A stretch of DNA of 64,000 nt, taken from positions 30,482-94,481 of the forward strand of contig NZ_LLXZ01000102.1 of NCBI RefSeq assembly GCF_001440395.1, read 5' to 3'. The notes beneath the pieces were generated by a model, which did not search any database, was not told the origin of the DNA, and saw nothing but the letters and a program-made list of their open reading frames with translations. Positions 1 to 9,872 of this stretch are shown here, piece by piece. The first letter of the stretch is position 1. Each line of letters starts with the position of its first letter. The DNA comes from Bradyrhizobium jicamae (GTDB lineage Bacteria > Pseudomonadota > Alphaproteobacteria > Rhizobiales > Xanthobacteraceae). The position numbers and the translations under genes are program-made.

Positions 1-648
<648 letters not shown>

Positions 649-665
649 CGTGGCAGGCGAAGCGC

Positions 666-980
666 TTAGGCAGCCTTCTTCTTGGAGGCGGGGACGTCGA
701 GCACGCCCATGATGTCGGACTCCTTCATGATCAGCAGATCCTGGCCGTCGAGCACGACCTCGTTGCCGGACCATTTGCCGAACAGCACGCGGTCGCCAAC
801 TTTGAGGTCGATCGGGATCAGCTTGCCGGCTTCGTCGCGGCCGCCGGGGCCAACGGCGACGACTTCGCCCTGCGAGGGCTTTTCCTTGGCACTGTCCGGA
901 ATGATGATGCCGCCCTTGGTCTTCTCTTCGGCTTCAATGCGTTTGACCACGACGCGATCATGGAGCGGACGGAATTTCAT
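666..980 (-). CDS. groES: Co-chaperonin GroES
   Basis: The 104-residue co-chaperonin caps the GroEL cavity. It begins [20 protein letters not shown] and contains the mobile-loop region [16 protein letters not shown] and the dome-side sequence [13 protein letters not shown]. Length and motifs are those of the family. The start is supported by GGAGGACC just upstream. It is the first gene of the operon, preceded by a CIRCE-like operator and, further up, two FixK-type boxes. Confidence 0.98.
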   Translation of the reverse strand: MKFRPLHDRVVVKRIEAEEKTKGGIIIPDSAKEKPSQGEVVAVGPGGRDEAGKLIPIDLKVGDRVLFGKWSGNEVVLDGQDLLIMKESDIMGVLDVPASKKKAA

Positions 981-1012
981 GTGGTCCTCCTTCTATTTTG
1001 ACTATCTCTGGA

Positions 1013-1039
1013 TTGGCATTCGCAATGCACGAATGCTAG
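1013..1039. promoter_or_regulatory. CIRCE-like operator (HrcA site) before groES
   Basis: TTGGCATTC (1013-1021), nine bases, then GAATGCTAG (1031-1039). CIRCE is TTAGCACTC-N9-GAGTGCTAA; each half matches at 7 of 9 positions, the spacer is exactly 9, and the arms pair at 7 of 9. It ends 32 bp before the groES start. HrcA repression of groESL through CIRCE is established in alphaproteobacteria. Confidence 0.75.
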
Positions 1040-1186
1040 CCGGTCCTTCACATAGGCCTGTGACACCGAGGCATAAGGTCTTCGCGCCAATGATGTTTGA
1101 ATCTCTCAGGCGCACTGTCGCTTCATCCTGCGTGGATTGGCGCAGACTGATAACTCCATGATGGGGAAGCGCCGATGGAGCTGTCG

Positions 1187-1200
1187 TTGACAGGCATCAA
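1187..1200. promoter_or_regulatory. FixK/FNR-type box TTGACAGGCATCAA
   Basis: Exact match to TTGAY-N4-RTCAA. It lies 207 bp before groES, upstream of the CIRCE-like element; it could give groESL a second, oxygen-linked control. Confidence 0.6.
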
Positions 1201-1292
1201 AATGTCGATCGATTTAGGGCGTGCCGCCTCTCCTCTCCCGATCCCATATTGCGGTCGTCGTCACCGGGATCTGCCTTATTCTGCCCGGTACG

Positions 1293-1306
1293 TTGACGGC
1301 CGTCAT
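1293..1306. promoter_or_regulatory. FixK/FNR-type box TTGACGGCCGTCAT
   Basis: One mismatch at the last position of the palindrome. No annotated gene starts within 300 bp on either side, so its target is unclear. Confidence 0.45.
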
Positions 1307-1753
1307 TTTTAGGTCGTGAGCGCTGTTGGAGAGTCGAGTTCGGTATCAGCTCTTGGCTTCGATTGTTGGGGAAAGGGGCTTATGTGAAGGGACGGTCGCT
1401 GACGACATTGCATCGGCGCGCTCTGCTTCGCCCGCAATTCCTATGCGAAGGGATCAGGAGGCGCCTTGTCGGAGTGAAAATATGGCTAGAAATAAAGGCA
1501 CCACCCCATTTCCTCTCCTTCGTCAGACAACCGTGACAATACAGCTAACTAGGCCAGGGGATGCAACGTTCATCCAGTCATGGAGATTAGAGATAAGAGA
1601 GCCTCCTTCTGTTATGCCGTAACGCGATGCCACGATCACTCCGATGACAGCAACTGGGCCCAAGTTCAGTTTGATATTGGCTGGTGCGGGTGCGGGCCGG
1701 TGATGCTGCAACGTAGACGCGATACTTCGAGCTTTCAGATTACGTCCTAACTG

Positions 1754-2320
1754 ATGAGTACCGATATGCGCATTCCCCCACGCGAATTCGAGAGCAAACT
1801 TCGCCCGCTGCCGCAATTCATCTTCGGTTCCCGCTGGTTGCAGCTTCCGCTCTATCTCGGCCTGATCGTCGCGCAATGCGTCTATGTGGTGCTGTTCCTC
1901 AAAGAACTCTGGCATCTCGTCCTCGGCGCGATGAAATTCACCGAGCAGGAAATCATGTTGGTGGTGCTCGGCCTGATCGACGTGGTGATGATCTCCAACC
2001 TCCTGATCATGGTCATCGTCGGCGGTTATGAGACCTTCGTTTCGCGGATGGAGTTGCAAAAGCACCCGGACCAGCCGGAATGGCTCAGTCACGTCAATGC
2101 CAGCGTGCTCAAGATCAAGCTCGCGATGGCGATCATTGGCATCTCATCGATCCACCTGCTGCGCACCTTTATCTATGCGGGATCGCTGGGCAAAGAGATT
2201 TCGCCCTATACCGAAACTGGCGTGATGTGGCAGACGATAATTCACGGCCTGTTCGTGATGTCAGCAATCGGCATTGCCTTGGTCGAACGCCTGAGCCAAC
2301 CCACGGCGGCGAAACATTGA
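1754..2320 (+). CDS. UPF0114 (YqhA-type) inner-membrane protein
   Basis: The 188-residue protein has four hydrophobic segments (about 32-52, 70-97, 118-140, 158-178) and matches the UPF0114/YqhA family in length and in sequences such as VMISNLLIMVIVGGYETFVS and KLAMAIIGISSIHLLRTFI. The molecular function of the family is unknown. The ribosome site before 1754 is poor, and ATG 1766 is an alternative start. It stands alone between groESL and gcd. Confidence 0.85.
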   Translation: MSTDMRIPPREFESKLRPLPQFIFGSRWLQLPLYLGLIVAQCVYVVLFLKELWHLVLGAMKFTEQEIMLVVLGLIDVVMISNLLIMVIVGGYETFVSRMELQKHPDQPEWLSHVNASVLKIKLAMAIIGISSIHLLRTFIYAGSLGKEISPYTETGVMWQTIIHGLFVMSAIGIALVERLSQPTAAKH

Positions 2321-2458
2321 TCTCGACGACTGTCCTCGTCGGCCTCACCAACTCCGCGCGGCCGGTGCGATCGCGGATTCGTCTCATCGAAGTGTCGGGT
2401 TGGGTTCAACCCAACGTGCGGCATCCGAGGAACGGATCGTAAGCCGCCGTCATCATGC

Positions 2459-2472
2459 TTGATGCCTGTCAA
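2459..2472. promoter_or_regulatory. FixK/FNR-type box TTGATGCCTGTCAA
   Basis: Exact palindrome half-sites, 60 bp before the glucose dehydrogenase start. Confidence 0.7.
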
Positions 2473-2532
2473 TGACGTCCCAGCAGCACTGACGGAGATT
2501 ACGGTACTCACCCTAAGTCGACGGAGCAGGAC

Positions 2533-5061
2533 ATGAACGCGCGGACACCCGGGGAGTGGGCAACCGTCATCTTTGGGCTCGGACTCATTCTGCTCGGGCT
2601 GGTGATCGGCGCGGGCGGCGTCTGGCTCATCGTGCTTGGCGGCTCGTGGTACTATGCCTTGGCAGGGTTCGGACTTTTGATGTCCGGGTTGTTGCTGACT
2701 CGGCTCAGCCAGGACGGCGCTTGGCTCTACTTCATCGTCTATCTCGGCACGTGGGTCTGGACGATATGGGAGGTGGGCCTCGATGGCTGGGCGATGGTGC
2801 CGCGCATTGTCGCCCCCACCGTGTTGGCGTTGATTATGCTCGCCATCCTTCCTGTGCTGCGCCGGCGCGGCGCAGTTCGGCCGCGATCGGTGCTCGGCCA
2901 GTTGCCCGCGGCGATCGCCGTGGCGGTGATGGCCGTTCTCGCGGGCGTGGCCAGCCTGCTGACGCCGCACGGGACGTCGTTGCCGCAATCGACCGAGCAA
3001 GCGGCGCAGGGGCCGGCCGTCGAAATGCGGGCTGCCGCGGAGACCACTGGCGTCGGCATTAATCGGGCTGTCGGCACGCTCGACCGCAACGGTGCAGACA
3101 CCTGGGTTGCCTACGGTGCCAACAACCACGCCACGCGCTTTTCGCCCGCAGATCAGATTACGCCCGAGAATGTCGCGAACCTCGACGTCGCGTGGCACTT
3201 CCACACCGGCGATTGGCCGGAGCGAAGCGACCCGGCGCTGCCGCCGGAAGCCGGCGCAGTGCGCTACGCTTTCCAGAACACTTCACTTAAGGTGAATGAG
3301 ACGCTCTATGTCTGCACGCCGAGCCAGCAGGTGATCGCGCTCGATCCCGCGACCGGTCAGCAGAAGTGGCGTTTCAACCCGGACGTCGACCGGCGTGCGA
3401 TGCGAAACGTAACCACCTCGACCTGCCGCGGCGTTGCATATTACGACACCAATTCGGCGGGCGCTGAATGTCGGAAGCGGATCATCTTCGGCACGCTCGA
3501 CAGTAGGCTGCTCGCCATCGATGCGGACAGCGGAGCGCCGTGCCGCTCGTTCGGAAAAAACGGCGCCGTCGACCTGAATGAAGGCATCGGCCGGACACTG
3601 CCCGGCTATGTGTCCGTGACGTCGCCGCCGACAATAGTGCGCGGGGTGGCGGTGGTGGGCCACCAGGTGATTGATGGGCAGTACCGCGACGCGCCGTCGG
3701 GAGTGGTGCGAGGGTTCGACGCGGCGAGCGGCGAATTCCGCTGGGCCTGGGACGTAGGCCGGCCTGGCGTCACCACGCAACCGGGGCCAAGCGAAACCTA
3801 TACCCGTGGTACGCCGAACGTCTGGACCATCATGTCTGCTGACGAGGAGCTCGGCCTGGTCTATCTGCCTACCGGCAACCCCGCGGTCGATTATTACGGG
3901 GGGAATCGGCGCCCATTCGACGAGCAGTACAACTCGTCCATGGTGGCGGTTGACGCCGTGACCGGCCGCGAGCGCTGGAAGTTCCAGACCGTGCACCACG
4001 ACATCTGGGACTACGACCTCGGCGCGCAGGCGACCCTCGTTGATTTCGCCACTGACGCCGGGCCGGTGCCGGCGATGATCGTGCCGACCAAGCAGGGCCA
4101 GCTCTATGTGCTCGATCGCCACACCGGGCAGCCGCTCACCCCAGTGGAAGAGCGGCAAGTGCCCCAGGGCGCGACTCCCGGAGACTGGACTTCACCTACC
4201 CAGCCGTTCTCCGTCGGCATGCCGAGCCTCGTTGGCGATCGGTTTGTCGAAAGCGATATGTGGGGCACGACGCCGATCGACCAGCTCTGGTGTCGCATAG
4301 AGTTCAATCGCATCCGCTACCGCGGCCCCTACACGCCGCCGGCATTGGGTGTGCCGACGGCGTACCAGCCAGGCTTCAACGGCGGCGTTGACTGGGGCGG
4401 CGTGGCGGTCGATCCCGAGCGCGGCTTTCTCGTCGTAAACAACAACAACCTACCGAACACGGTGCAGCTTCTCACCCGCGAGGAGGTGCAGCGGCGCGGC
4501 ATTCGGCCGGTCAGCGAGTCAGGTCCGCGCACCACCGGTGGCCTGTATCCGCAAGAGGGCGCGCCAGCCGGCGCATTCTCGGCGCCATGGCGCACGATCG
4601 CGCGCGTTCCGTGCACGCGTCCGCCGTGGGGCTTCATCGGTGTGATCGACCTAAAGACGCGGCGCTTCGTGTGGCGCCGGCCGCTTGGCACCGGCCGTGA
4701 CCACGGCCCGTTCGGTATTCCGTCGATGCTGCCTATCACCATGGGCACGCCGAACAACGGTGGCGCCGCGGTCACTCGCAGTGGTCTGATCTTCATCTCA
4801 GCGGCGCTTGACCGAGTGATACGCGCGTTCGACACGCGGAGTGGCAAGCTGCTCTGGCAGGCGCGCCTGCCAGCCGGCGGACAGGCGACGCCGCTCACCT
4901 ACATGTCGAACGGCCGGCAGTATGTAGTTATCGCCGCCGGGGGACACAACAGCATGGAAACAACTATCGGTGACAGCGTCATCGCCTATGCGCTGCCAGG
5001 CGCGATAAGCGAACAACGCGAAGTGACAATCGATCTCCGAACGAATCCGGCCTTCCCGTGA
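2533..5061 (+). CDS. gcd: Membrane-bound PQQ-dependent dehydrogenase, glucose/quinate/shikimate family
   Basis: This quinoprotein oxidises aldoses (glucose to gluconolactone) or quinate/shikimate in the periplasm and passes electrons to ubiquinone. The 842 residues comprise an N-terminal membrane anchor of about five segments (residues 12-145) and a PQQ beta-propeller, with typical stretches such as WVAYGANNHATRFSPADQI near residue 190 and FQTVHHDIWDYDLGAQ near 485. Length is close to E. coli Gcd (796). The start is supported by GGAGCAGGAC. A FixK-type box precedes it. Substrate choice within the family cannot be told by eye. A decayed N-terminal copy lies at 28674. Confidence 0.93.
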   Translation: MNARTPGEWATVIFGLGLILLGLVIGAGGVWLIVLGGSWYYALAGFGLLMSGLLLTRLSQDGAWLYFIVYLGTWVWTIWEVGLDGWAMVPRIVAPTVLALIMLAILPVLRRRGAVRPRSVLGQLPAAIAVAVMAVLAGVASLLTPHGTSLPQSTEQAAQGPAVEMRAAAETTGVGINRAVGTLDRNGADTWVAYGANNHATRFSPADQITPENVANLDVAWHFHTGDWPERSDPALPPEAGAVRYAFQNTSLKVNETLYVCTPSQQVIALDPATGQQKWRFNPDVDRRAMRNVTTSTCRGVAYYDTNSAGAECRKRIIFGTLDSRLLAIDADSGAPCRSFGKNGAVDLNEGIGRTLPGYVSVTSPPTIVRGVAVVGHQVIDGQYRDAPSGVVRGFDAASGEFRWAWDVGRPGVTTQPGPSETYTRGTPNVWTIMSADEELGLVYLPTGNPAVDYYGGNRRPFDEQYNSSMVAVDAVTGRERWKFQTVHHDIWDYDLGAQATLVDFATDAGPVPAMIVPTKQGQLYVLDRHTGQPLTPVEERQVPQGATPGDWTSPTQPFSVGMPSLVGDRFVESDMWGTTPIDQLWCRIEFNRIRYRGPYTPPALGVPTAYQPGFNGGVDWGGVAVDPERGFLVVNNNNLPNTVQLLTREEVQRRGIRPVSESGPRTTGGLYPQEGAPAGAFSAPWRTIARVPCTRPPWGFIGVIDLKTRRFVWRRPLGTGRDHGPFGIPSMLPITMGTPNNGGAAVTRSGLIFISAALDRVIRAFDTRSGKLLWQARLPAGGQATPLTYMSNGRQYVVIAAGGHNSMETTIGDSVIAYALPGAISEQREVTIDLRTNPAFP

Positions 5062-5361
5062 TGACTGTTGCGGAGCGGCTCTGCAGGTCGACGATGGCTT
5101 CGCACATTTGTCTGCCGGCATGGTCAAACGTTGAGCCAGTCGTCATTGTCTCCATGCCAATCATGATGCTTGCCCTGCCGTTCTAACCGCAAGCGCATGC
5201 TGAAACCGCGATTCGCGGACGAGCCCACCGGCGCCGCCGGAGCGCAGTTGACCCTCCGATCGCGTCGACTGTCTCCGACGCGGAGGCAAACGCGCCGACG
5301 CGAAGCTGCAAGTCGGCGATCGGGGAAAGGACGGTTAAGTCGCGCGAAGGAGAGCTCGCCT

Positions 5362-5451
5362 TCAACTGAAGTGATAAATCAGCGGCAAGATAATATACGT
5401 CCAGCACAGTACGCCAGCCAAACCGCCCAAGACGATGATGTCCTCAGACAT
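5362..5451 (-). CDS. 29-residue single-span membrane protein
   Basis: A tiny reading frame encoding MSEDIIVLGGLAGVLCWTYI and nine more residues ending YHFS. Nearly the whole chain is one hydrophobic segment. GGAG sits 9 bp before the ATG, and an exact FixK-type box lies 115 bp upstream. The frame can be extended to 5586, but the extension is rich in Arg and Cys and lacks a ribosome site. It resembles one-span subunits or regulators of respiratory complexes, but the function is unknown. Confidence 0.5.
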   Translation of the reverse strand: MSEDIIVLGGLAGVLCWTYIILPLIYHFS

Positions 5452-5566
5452 GTCAGGATCTCCGAGAAGTTCTTGACCGATTGCGACGTGCATCGAACCA
5501 ACGGGGCATCGCGGCACACGTTGCGCGATCCGGCAATAATAAAGTCGATTGCGATGGAGACGTAAA

Positions 5567-5580
5567 TTGATAGACGTCAA
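5567..5580. promoter_or_regulatory. FixK/FNR-type box TTGATAGACGTCAA
   Basis: Exact match. It lies between the minus-strand 29-residue protein (115 bp) and the plus-strand small Cys protein (159 bp), and could serve either. Confidence 0.65.
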
Positions 5581-5739
5581 TGACAACCGGGCGGCGCAGA
5601 TCGTTCTCTAAGTTTGGTGGTCGCCGCTGAACGCGGGTAGCGGCGTGCTCACGTTCGCCTTTTTCGAAAATCGTTTACGAGGCCGCGGCCGCATCGCAGG
5701 AAAGAACGATCAATGCGATCCACTTCACCTGAGACGTCG

Positions 5740-5919
5740 ATGAACTTAACACCTCCGTCCGGAACGACCGAAGCATTGGAGCTCGGTTGCACCTGCCAGT
5801 TCATCGCCCATCAGTCCGACACCCAAGAGAGGGAGCCCGCCGGGATGTTAATCGATCCTGATCCGAATTGTCCTTTGCACGGGACGAGCCGCGACTTCAG
5901 GTCGACGATATTTGGATAG
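5740..5919 (+). CDS. Small Cys/His protein, copy 1 of a duplicated pair
   Basis: A 59-residue protein with ELGCTCQFIAH near the start and DPDPNCPLHG near the end; C-x-C plus C-P-L-H suggests a metal-binding site. It is closely similar to the protein at 10164, and the DNA similarity runs through the upstream region, so the two arose by duplication. I chose ATG 5740 because it is conserved in both copies. ATG 5713 is open here but leads to a stop in the other copy. Function unknown. Confidence 0.6.
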   Translation: MNLTPPSGTTEALELGCTCQFIAHQSDTQEREPAGMLIDPDPNCPLHGTSRDFRSTIFG

Positions 5920-6134
5920 AGCGGCACCGCGCAGCGTTCGCCGGTGGTCCGAGGATCGGGAGGAAACGGCCGGGAAAGGCAGCGACATGGGGTGTCGCGC
6001 ATCCCTGTTTCCCGGATCGCGAAGAGGTACTGCCTTGATGGCCTCGATTTCGGCGCCGGCTTGCCTTCCGCCGGAGAGTCTCCGCGCGGTGGCGATCATG
6101 GGAACGCGGCCCCGAGAGGCAGAAGCTCAGGAAG

Positions 6135-6148
6135 TTGACGATCGTCAA
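6135..6148. promoter_or_regulatory. FixK/FNR-type box TTGACGATCGTCAA
   Basis: Perfect 14-bp palindrome, 56 bp before the zinc-finger protein start. Confidence 0.7.
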
Positions 6149-6204
6149 GGCCGGCCCGGCTGCCCGCACGCTACCATTGAACTCGAACAGACATTGAGTA
6201 TGGA

Positions 6205-6513
6205 ATGGCACAAGGCTGTAGGCATTTGGCGGGAATTCGCGACGTCGTTCCCAGTGCCCTTGGGTGCGAGGAATGCCTGCAACTGGGCGATCCATGGCTG
6301 CATCTGCGCGTCTGCCGAAGCTGCGGTCATGTCGGTTGCTGTGATCAGTCGCCCAACCGCCACGCGACGAAGCATTTTCATAAAACCAATCACCCAATCA
6401 TCGAAGCCTATGATCCGCCCGAAGGCTGGGGCTGGTGTTACATTGACGAAATCATGTTTGACTTGTCGGATCGGCCTACGCCGCAAGGAGGTCCGATCCC
6501 GAGATTTTATTGA
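6205..6513 (+). CDS. UBP-type zinc finger domain protein
   Basis: A 102-residue protein made almost wholly of a zf-UBP domain: CEECLQLGDPWLHLRVCRSC, GHVGCCD, then HATKHFHKTNHPIIEAY and WGWCYIDE, which carry the Cys and His zinc ligands. In eukaryotes this domain binds the free C-terminal end of ubiquitin. Bacterial stand-alone copies are known, but their ligand is not. The ribosome site is weak. A perfect FixK-type box lies 56 bp upstream, so it probably belongs to the stress regulon. Confidence 0.85.
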   Translation: MAQGCRHLAGIRDVVPSALGCEECLQLGDPWLHLRVCRSCGHVGCCDQSPNRHATKHFHKTNHPIIEAYDPPEGWGWCYIDEIMFDLSDRPTPQGGPIPRFY

Positions 6514-6605
6514 TGCCATACCGCGCTGCAGGAAGGGCTGTAAAGGCGTGGGCAATGCCCGCCTATGCGAGACCAGCTGATGGCGCAACTCCCCCGACGA
6601 TTACG

Positions 6606-6619
6606 TTGACGGCCCTCAA
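6606..6619. promoter_or_regulatory. FixK/FNR-type box TTGACGGCCCTCAA
   Basis: One change from the palindrome (CTCAA for GTCAA), 53 bp before the aldehyde dehydrogenase start at 6673. Confidence 0.6.
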
Positions 6620-6672
6620 GGTAGAGCGTCGTCATCGTCGGTTACGAAAGCCAACCTGGTAAGGGGATGGAC

Positions 6673-8247
6673 ATGGTCGCGCGTACTGCCAAACGGAATT
6701 CCGATCGAGGCGATGCCACAGAACAGCCTCGCGCAAAAGGTCAAACGATAGACCTGCAACCTTATGATCGCTTCGAGCTGCTTCCGATCGCGGGCGACTG
6801 GCGTCACGGCCGGGCAGAAAGCAGGTTGGTTGACAAAAATCCTTATACCGACGACGTCCTCCTCGAAATCAAGCAGGCCGATCGCAGCGATCTTGATGCG
6901 GCATTTGCAGGGGGTGCCAAGGCTCAGGTGGAGTGGGCTGCCTCAGCACCGCCGGCCCGCGCGCAGGTATTTCGCCGGGCGGCAGAGATCATGGAAGCGC
7001 GCCGCGGCGAAATCGTCGATTGGCTGATCAGCGAATCCGGCAGCACGCGGCTCAAGGCGAATCTCGAGTGGGAAGTGACTCATACGGTCATGCTTTGGGC
7101 CATCTCGGTGCCGCATGCCGTCGAAGGCCGCATCATTCCGTCCGACATTCCGGGCAAAGAAAATCAAGTGCGGCGCAAACCGGTCGGCGTCGTCGGCGCA
7201 ATCAGTCCGTGGAACTGGCCGCTGCACCTGAGCAACCGCACCATCGCGCCGGCACTGGCGGTGGGAAACGCCGTCGTGGTGAAGCCGGCAAGCGACACGC
7301 CGGTGACAGGCGGACTGCTGTTGGCGAAAATTTTCGAGGAAGCCGGCCTGCCGGCGGGACTCCTCAGCGTCGTGGTCGGCGCGGGCAGCGAGATCGGCGA
7401 CGCTTTCGTCAGTAATCCCGTTCCGCGGGTGGTTTCGTTTACCGGCTCGACGCCGGTCGGCCGCAACATCGCGGAACTTGCGGCGAAGGCGCCTATCATC
7501 AAGCGTGTCGATCTGGAGCTCGGTGGCAATGCCCCCTTCGTTGTGCTCGCGGACGCCGATCTGGATCAGGCCATCGAGGCCGCAGTGTTCGGCAAGTTTC
7601 TGCACCAGGGCCAGATCTGCATCGCAATCAACCGCATCATTGTCGAGGAGGCCGTTTATCACACGTTCGTCGAGCGCTTCGCCGCGCGGGTCGCGAGGCT
7701 GAAAACCGGCGATCCCCGCGACAGCGAAACCATGGTCGGCCCGATCATCAACAACTCGCAGCTTCGCAAGTTGACGGAACGCATTGGCCGCGCCCGCGAA
7801 GTCGGCGCGAAGCAGGTGCTCGGCGGCGAGCCGGACGGATTGGTGTTGCCGCCGCATATCTTCGTGAACGTTACTAACCAAATGGAACTCGCAGCAGAGG
7901 AAATATTCGGGCCGGTGGCGCCGATCCTCCGAGTCGGCAGTGCCGAAGAAGCGTTGGCTGTGGCCAATGAAACGAGTTTTGGACTAAGCGGCGCCGTGTT
8001 CACGCGCGACGTGCACCGGGGCATGCACTTTGCCCAGCGAATGCAGGTCGGTATGGCCCATGTCAATGATCAGCCCGTCATCGATTTGCCGACCTGTCCG
8101 TTTGGCGGCGAGAAGAACTCCGGCATCGGCCGGTTCAACGGCTCCTGGGCCATCGAGGCTTTCACGACCGACCAGTGGCTGACGGCACAGCACGCGCCGC
8201 GAGGCTTTCCCTGGAATGCTTCCGCCGTGCGGGGGCCGTGGTCCTGA
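6673..8247 (+). CDS. NAD(P)-dependent aldehyde dehydrogenase
   Basis: A 524-residue enzyme of the ALDH superfamily that oxidises an aldehyde to an acid in the cytoplasm. Visible catalytic elements are the oxyanion Asn in ISPWNWPLHLSN, the general-base Glu in LELGGNAPFVV and the nucleophilic Cys in HQGQICIAINRI. It has about 30 extra N-terminal residues and resembles the benzaldehyde/vanillin-type group; the substrate is uncertain. AAGGGG directly abuts ATG 6667 but is 6 bp before ATG 6673, so I chose 6673. A FixK-type box precedes it. Confidence 0.93.
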   Translation: MVARTAKRNSDRGDATEQPRAKGQTIDLQPYDRFELLPIAGDWRHGRAESRLVDKNPYTDDVLLEIKQADRSDLDAAFAGGAKAQVEWAASAPPARAQVFRRAAEIMEARRGEIVDWLISESGSTRLKANLEWEVTHTVMLWAISVPHAVEGRIIPSDIPGKENQVRRKPVGVVGAISPWNWPLHLSNRTIAPALAVGNAVVVKPASDTPVTGGLLLAKIFEEAGLPAGLLSVVVGAGSEIGDAFVSNPVPRVVSFTGSTPVGRNIAELAAKAPIIKRVDLELGGNAPFVVLADADLDQAIEAAVFGKFLHQGQICIAINRIIVEEAVYHTFVERFAARVARLKTGDPRDSETMVGPIINNSQLRKLTERIGRAREVGAKQVLGGEPDGLVLPPHIFVNVTNQMELAAEEIFGPVAPILRVGSAEEALAVANETSFGLSGAVFTRDVHRGMHFAQRMQVGMAHVNDQPVIDLPTCPFGGEKNSGIGRFNGSWAIEAFTTDQWLTAQHAPRGFPWNASAVRGPWS

Positions 8248-8506
8248 AGGCGCACAGGATGGACGATGTTGCTCAGCAGACCAGGGCGGATTACCCGTCC
8301 TGATCAACCACGCTACCGGCTTTTGTTCTCGGGACCGCTGCTCCCCCCTGGCGCCGTCGTAGGTGTCGTTATTGGGTGCAGGTATCGCGGAAATGGGGCT
8401 CGCATTGGGTTGCGCATATGCGCTCGGGCGTGTCGGAGGCCTCAAGGCGGCGGTCGAACTCGGAGCCGATAGGAAGGACTGAGACAATGACGATCTCAGG
8501 AAACGC

Positions 8507-9340
8507 TTATCGTCGGACATCTTCCGAGCCCCCTTCGCGCGCCCGATCGGGGGGCCCTTGTCTCGGGCTTCGGGCCACCAGCGCTCCGATGCGGTCCAGC
8601 ACCTGCTGCTTCACGGCGCCCACCTCGGAAGGCTTGACCCGGGCGGTCACCGTGAGTTCGACGACGGGCCGGTCAGCGTTGGTGATGTCGATGACCCGGG
8701 AAACATGAACAGTCGGCTGGCTTTGCAAGTTCGGATTCTCGCGCAGATCCTGCAGAACGCACTGGGCGATAGCATCGGCGGCGGGCCCTGCGGGAACGGG
8801 GAACGAGACCTTGAGCTCGCCCGTCGCGGGATAGGCGCTGCGATTGATGATCGGCTGGCCCCAGACCGACGCGTTAGGCAACAGGATCTGGGTGTTGTCG
8901 GGTGCTTTGAGCTCGGTCATGAACAGCGAAAGCGACCGCACCTCTCCGGCCTTGCCGCCGACCTCGACATCGTGGCCGATCCGGAACGGTCGGAAGACGA
9001 GCAACATGACGCCGGCGGCGAGATTGGACAGCGTTCCCTGCAGGGCGAGACCGATGGCAAGCGAGGCGGCGCCCAACACTGTGACCAGGCTGGCGGTCTG
9101 AATTCCGAAGAGCTGCAGGACGGCGATGCCGATCACGGCGAGGATGGCGTAGCGCGCCAGGCTGGCGACGAAGGCCGTAACTAGCGGGTCCACCTGGTGG
9201 GTCACCGTCAGCAGGCGGAACACGAAGCGCTGCGCCGCTTCTGCCAGCCACCAGCCGAAGATCAGGAGCAGGATGGCGTACATCGCGTCCAGCCCGTACA
9301 TCACCAGCGAAGACTTGAGAGTTTCGAAGTTGAGCATCAT
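8507..9340 (-). CDS. Small-conductance mechanosensitive channel (MscS family)
   Basis: A 277-residue inner-membrane channel that opens under membrane tension. Three hydrophobic segments occupy about residues 10-105, followed by the pore-helix signature GLALQGTLSNLAAGVMLLVF and RPFRIGHDVEVGGKAGEV, then the cytoplasmic beta domain. Length equals that of E. coli MscS. The frame is open 67 codons further upstream, but AGAGG lies 6 bp before ATG 9340, so the shorter form is right. No FixK-type box was seen upstream. Confidence 0.93.
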   Translation of the reverse strand: MMLNFETLKSSLVMYGLDAMYAILLLIFGWWLAEAAQRFVFRLLTVTHQVDPLVTAFVASLARYAILAVIGIAVLQLFGIQTASLVTVLGAASLAIGLALQGTLSNLAAGVMLLVFRPFRIGHDVEVGGKAGEVRSLSLFMTELKAPDNTQILLPNASVWGQPIINRSAYPATGELKVSFPVPAGPAADAIAQCVLQDLRENPNLQSQPTVHVSRVIDITNADRPVVELTVTARVKPSEVGAVKQQVLDRIGALVARSPRQGPPDRAREGGSEDVRR

Positions 9341-9790
9341 GTCGCCTCTGCGCAATAGATTCCGAAACGCTTTTCGGGCCCTATCGATCCATACGCCGGC
9401 GAGGCGGCCCATCCTGGAGCGCGTCGAGGTGCGGGCATAAAGCACCGTCAGAAATACATCCGCGACCGATGCGTTTTGAGCTTCGGTTAGATCCTGTGTG
9501 GATTTGCCTTGGCAGCGGAGCGACCAAAGACAATCAAACATTCACTGCGTCGTTCCAGGAATGGTGGGCTCTGAACCAACCCGTCTTCATGCCGGCTCAA
9601 CGACCAGCCGATGGTCGGGAAAATCTTCAAAAATTGACGATTGCCGGAGCTGCGCTCTTAGGTTCGATCTAAGTTCTCTAGCAGGCGCATTCTGGTCAGC
9701 GCACGAGCAGGCGCACGCAAGAAGCACTTCGACAAAGAGGAGGGCCGCCGCGCGCAAGTGGATCGTTTCCGGTTTGCGCGGCTGCACCGC
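9341..9790. other. Intergenic region, no gene seen
   Basis: About 450 bp upstream of both mscS (minus) and the 73-residue protein (plus). Frames open here have no ribosome sites or recognisable sequence. Confidence 0.5.
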
Positions 9791-9804
9791 TTGACGTGCG
9801 TCAA
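9791..9804. promoter_or_regulatory. FixK/FNR-type box TTGACGTGCGTCAA
   Basis: Exact half-sites, 68 bp before the 73-residue protein at 9873. Confidence 0.7.
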
Positions 9805-9872
9805 GACGAACGAACTCACTGATCGTAGGCTGGAATCAGGTTGGACGAGATATTTGCAAGGCGAGGCCCGAT

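Larger units (their letters stand above)
1040..1753. other. Intergenic region with two FixK-type boxes
   Basis: About 700 bp without a convincing gene. It holds the groES upstream region and two FixK-type boxes (1187, 1293). A 46-codon frame at 1482-1622 has a fair ribosome site (GGAGTGAAAAT then ATG) but no recognisable protein signature, so I do not call it. Confidence 0.5.

Noticed and set aside
2242-3204. Long minus-strand open frame opposite the PQQ dehydrogenase
   Set aside because: It is an antisense shadow of a GC-rich gene: repetitive Arg/His/Gln composition and no ribosome site or family motif.
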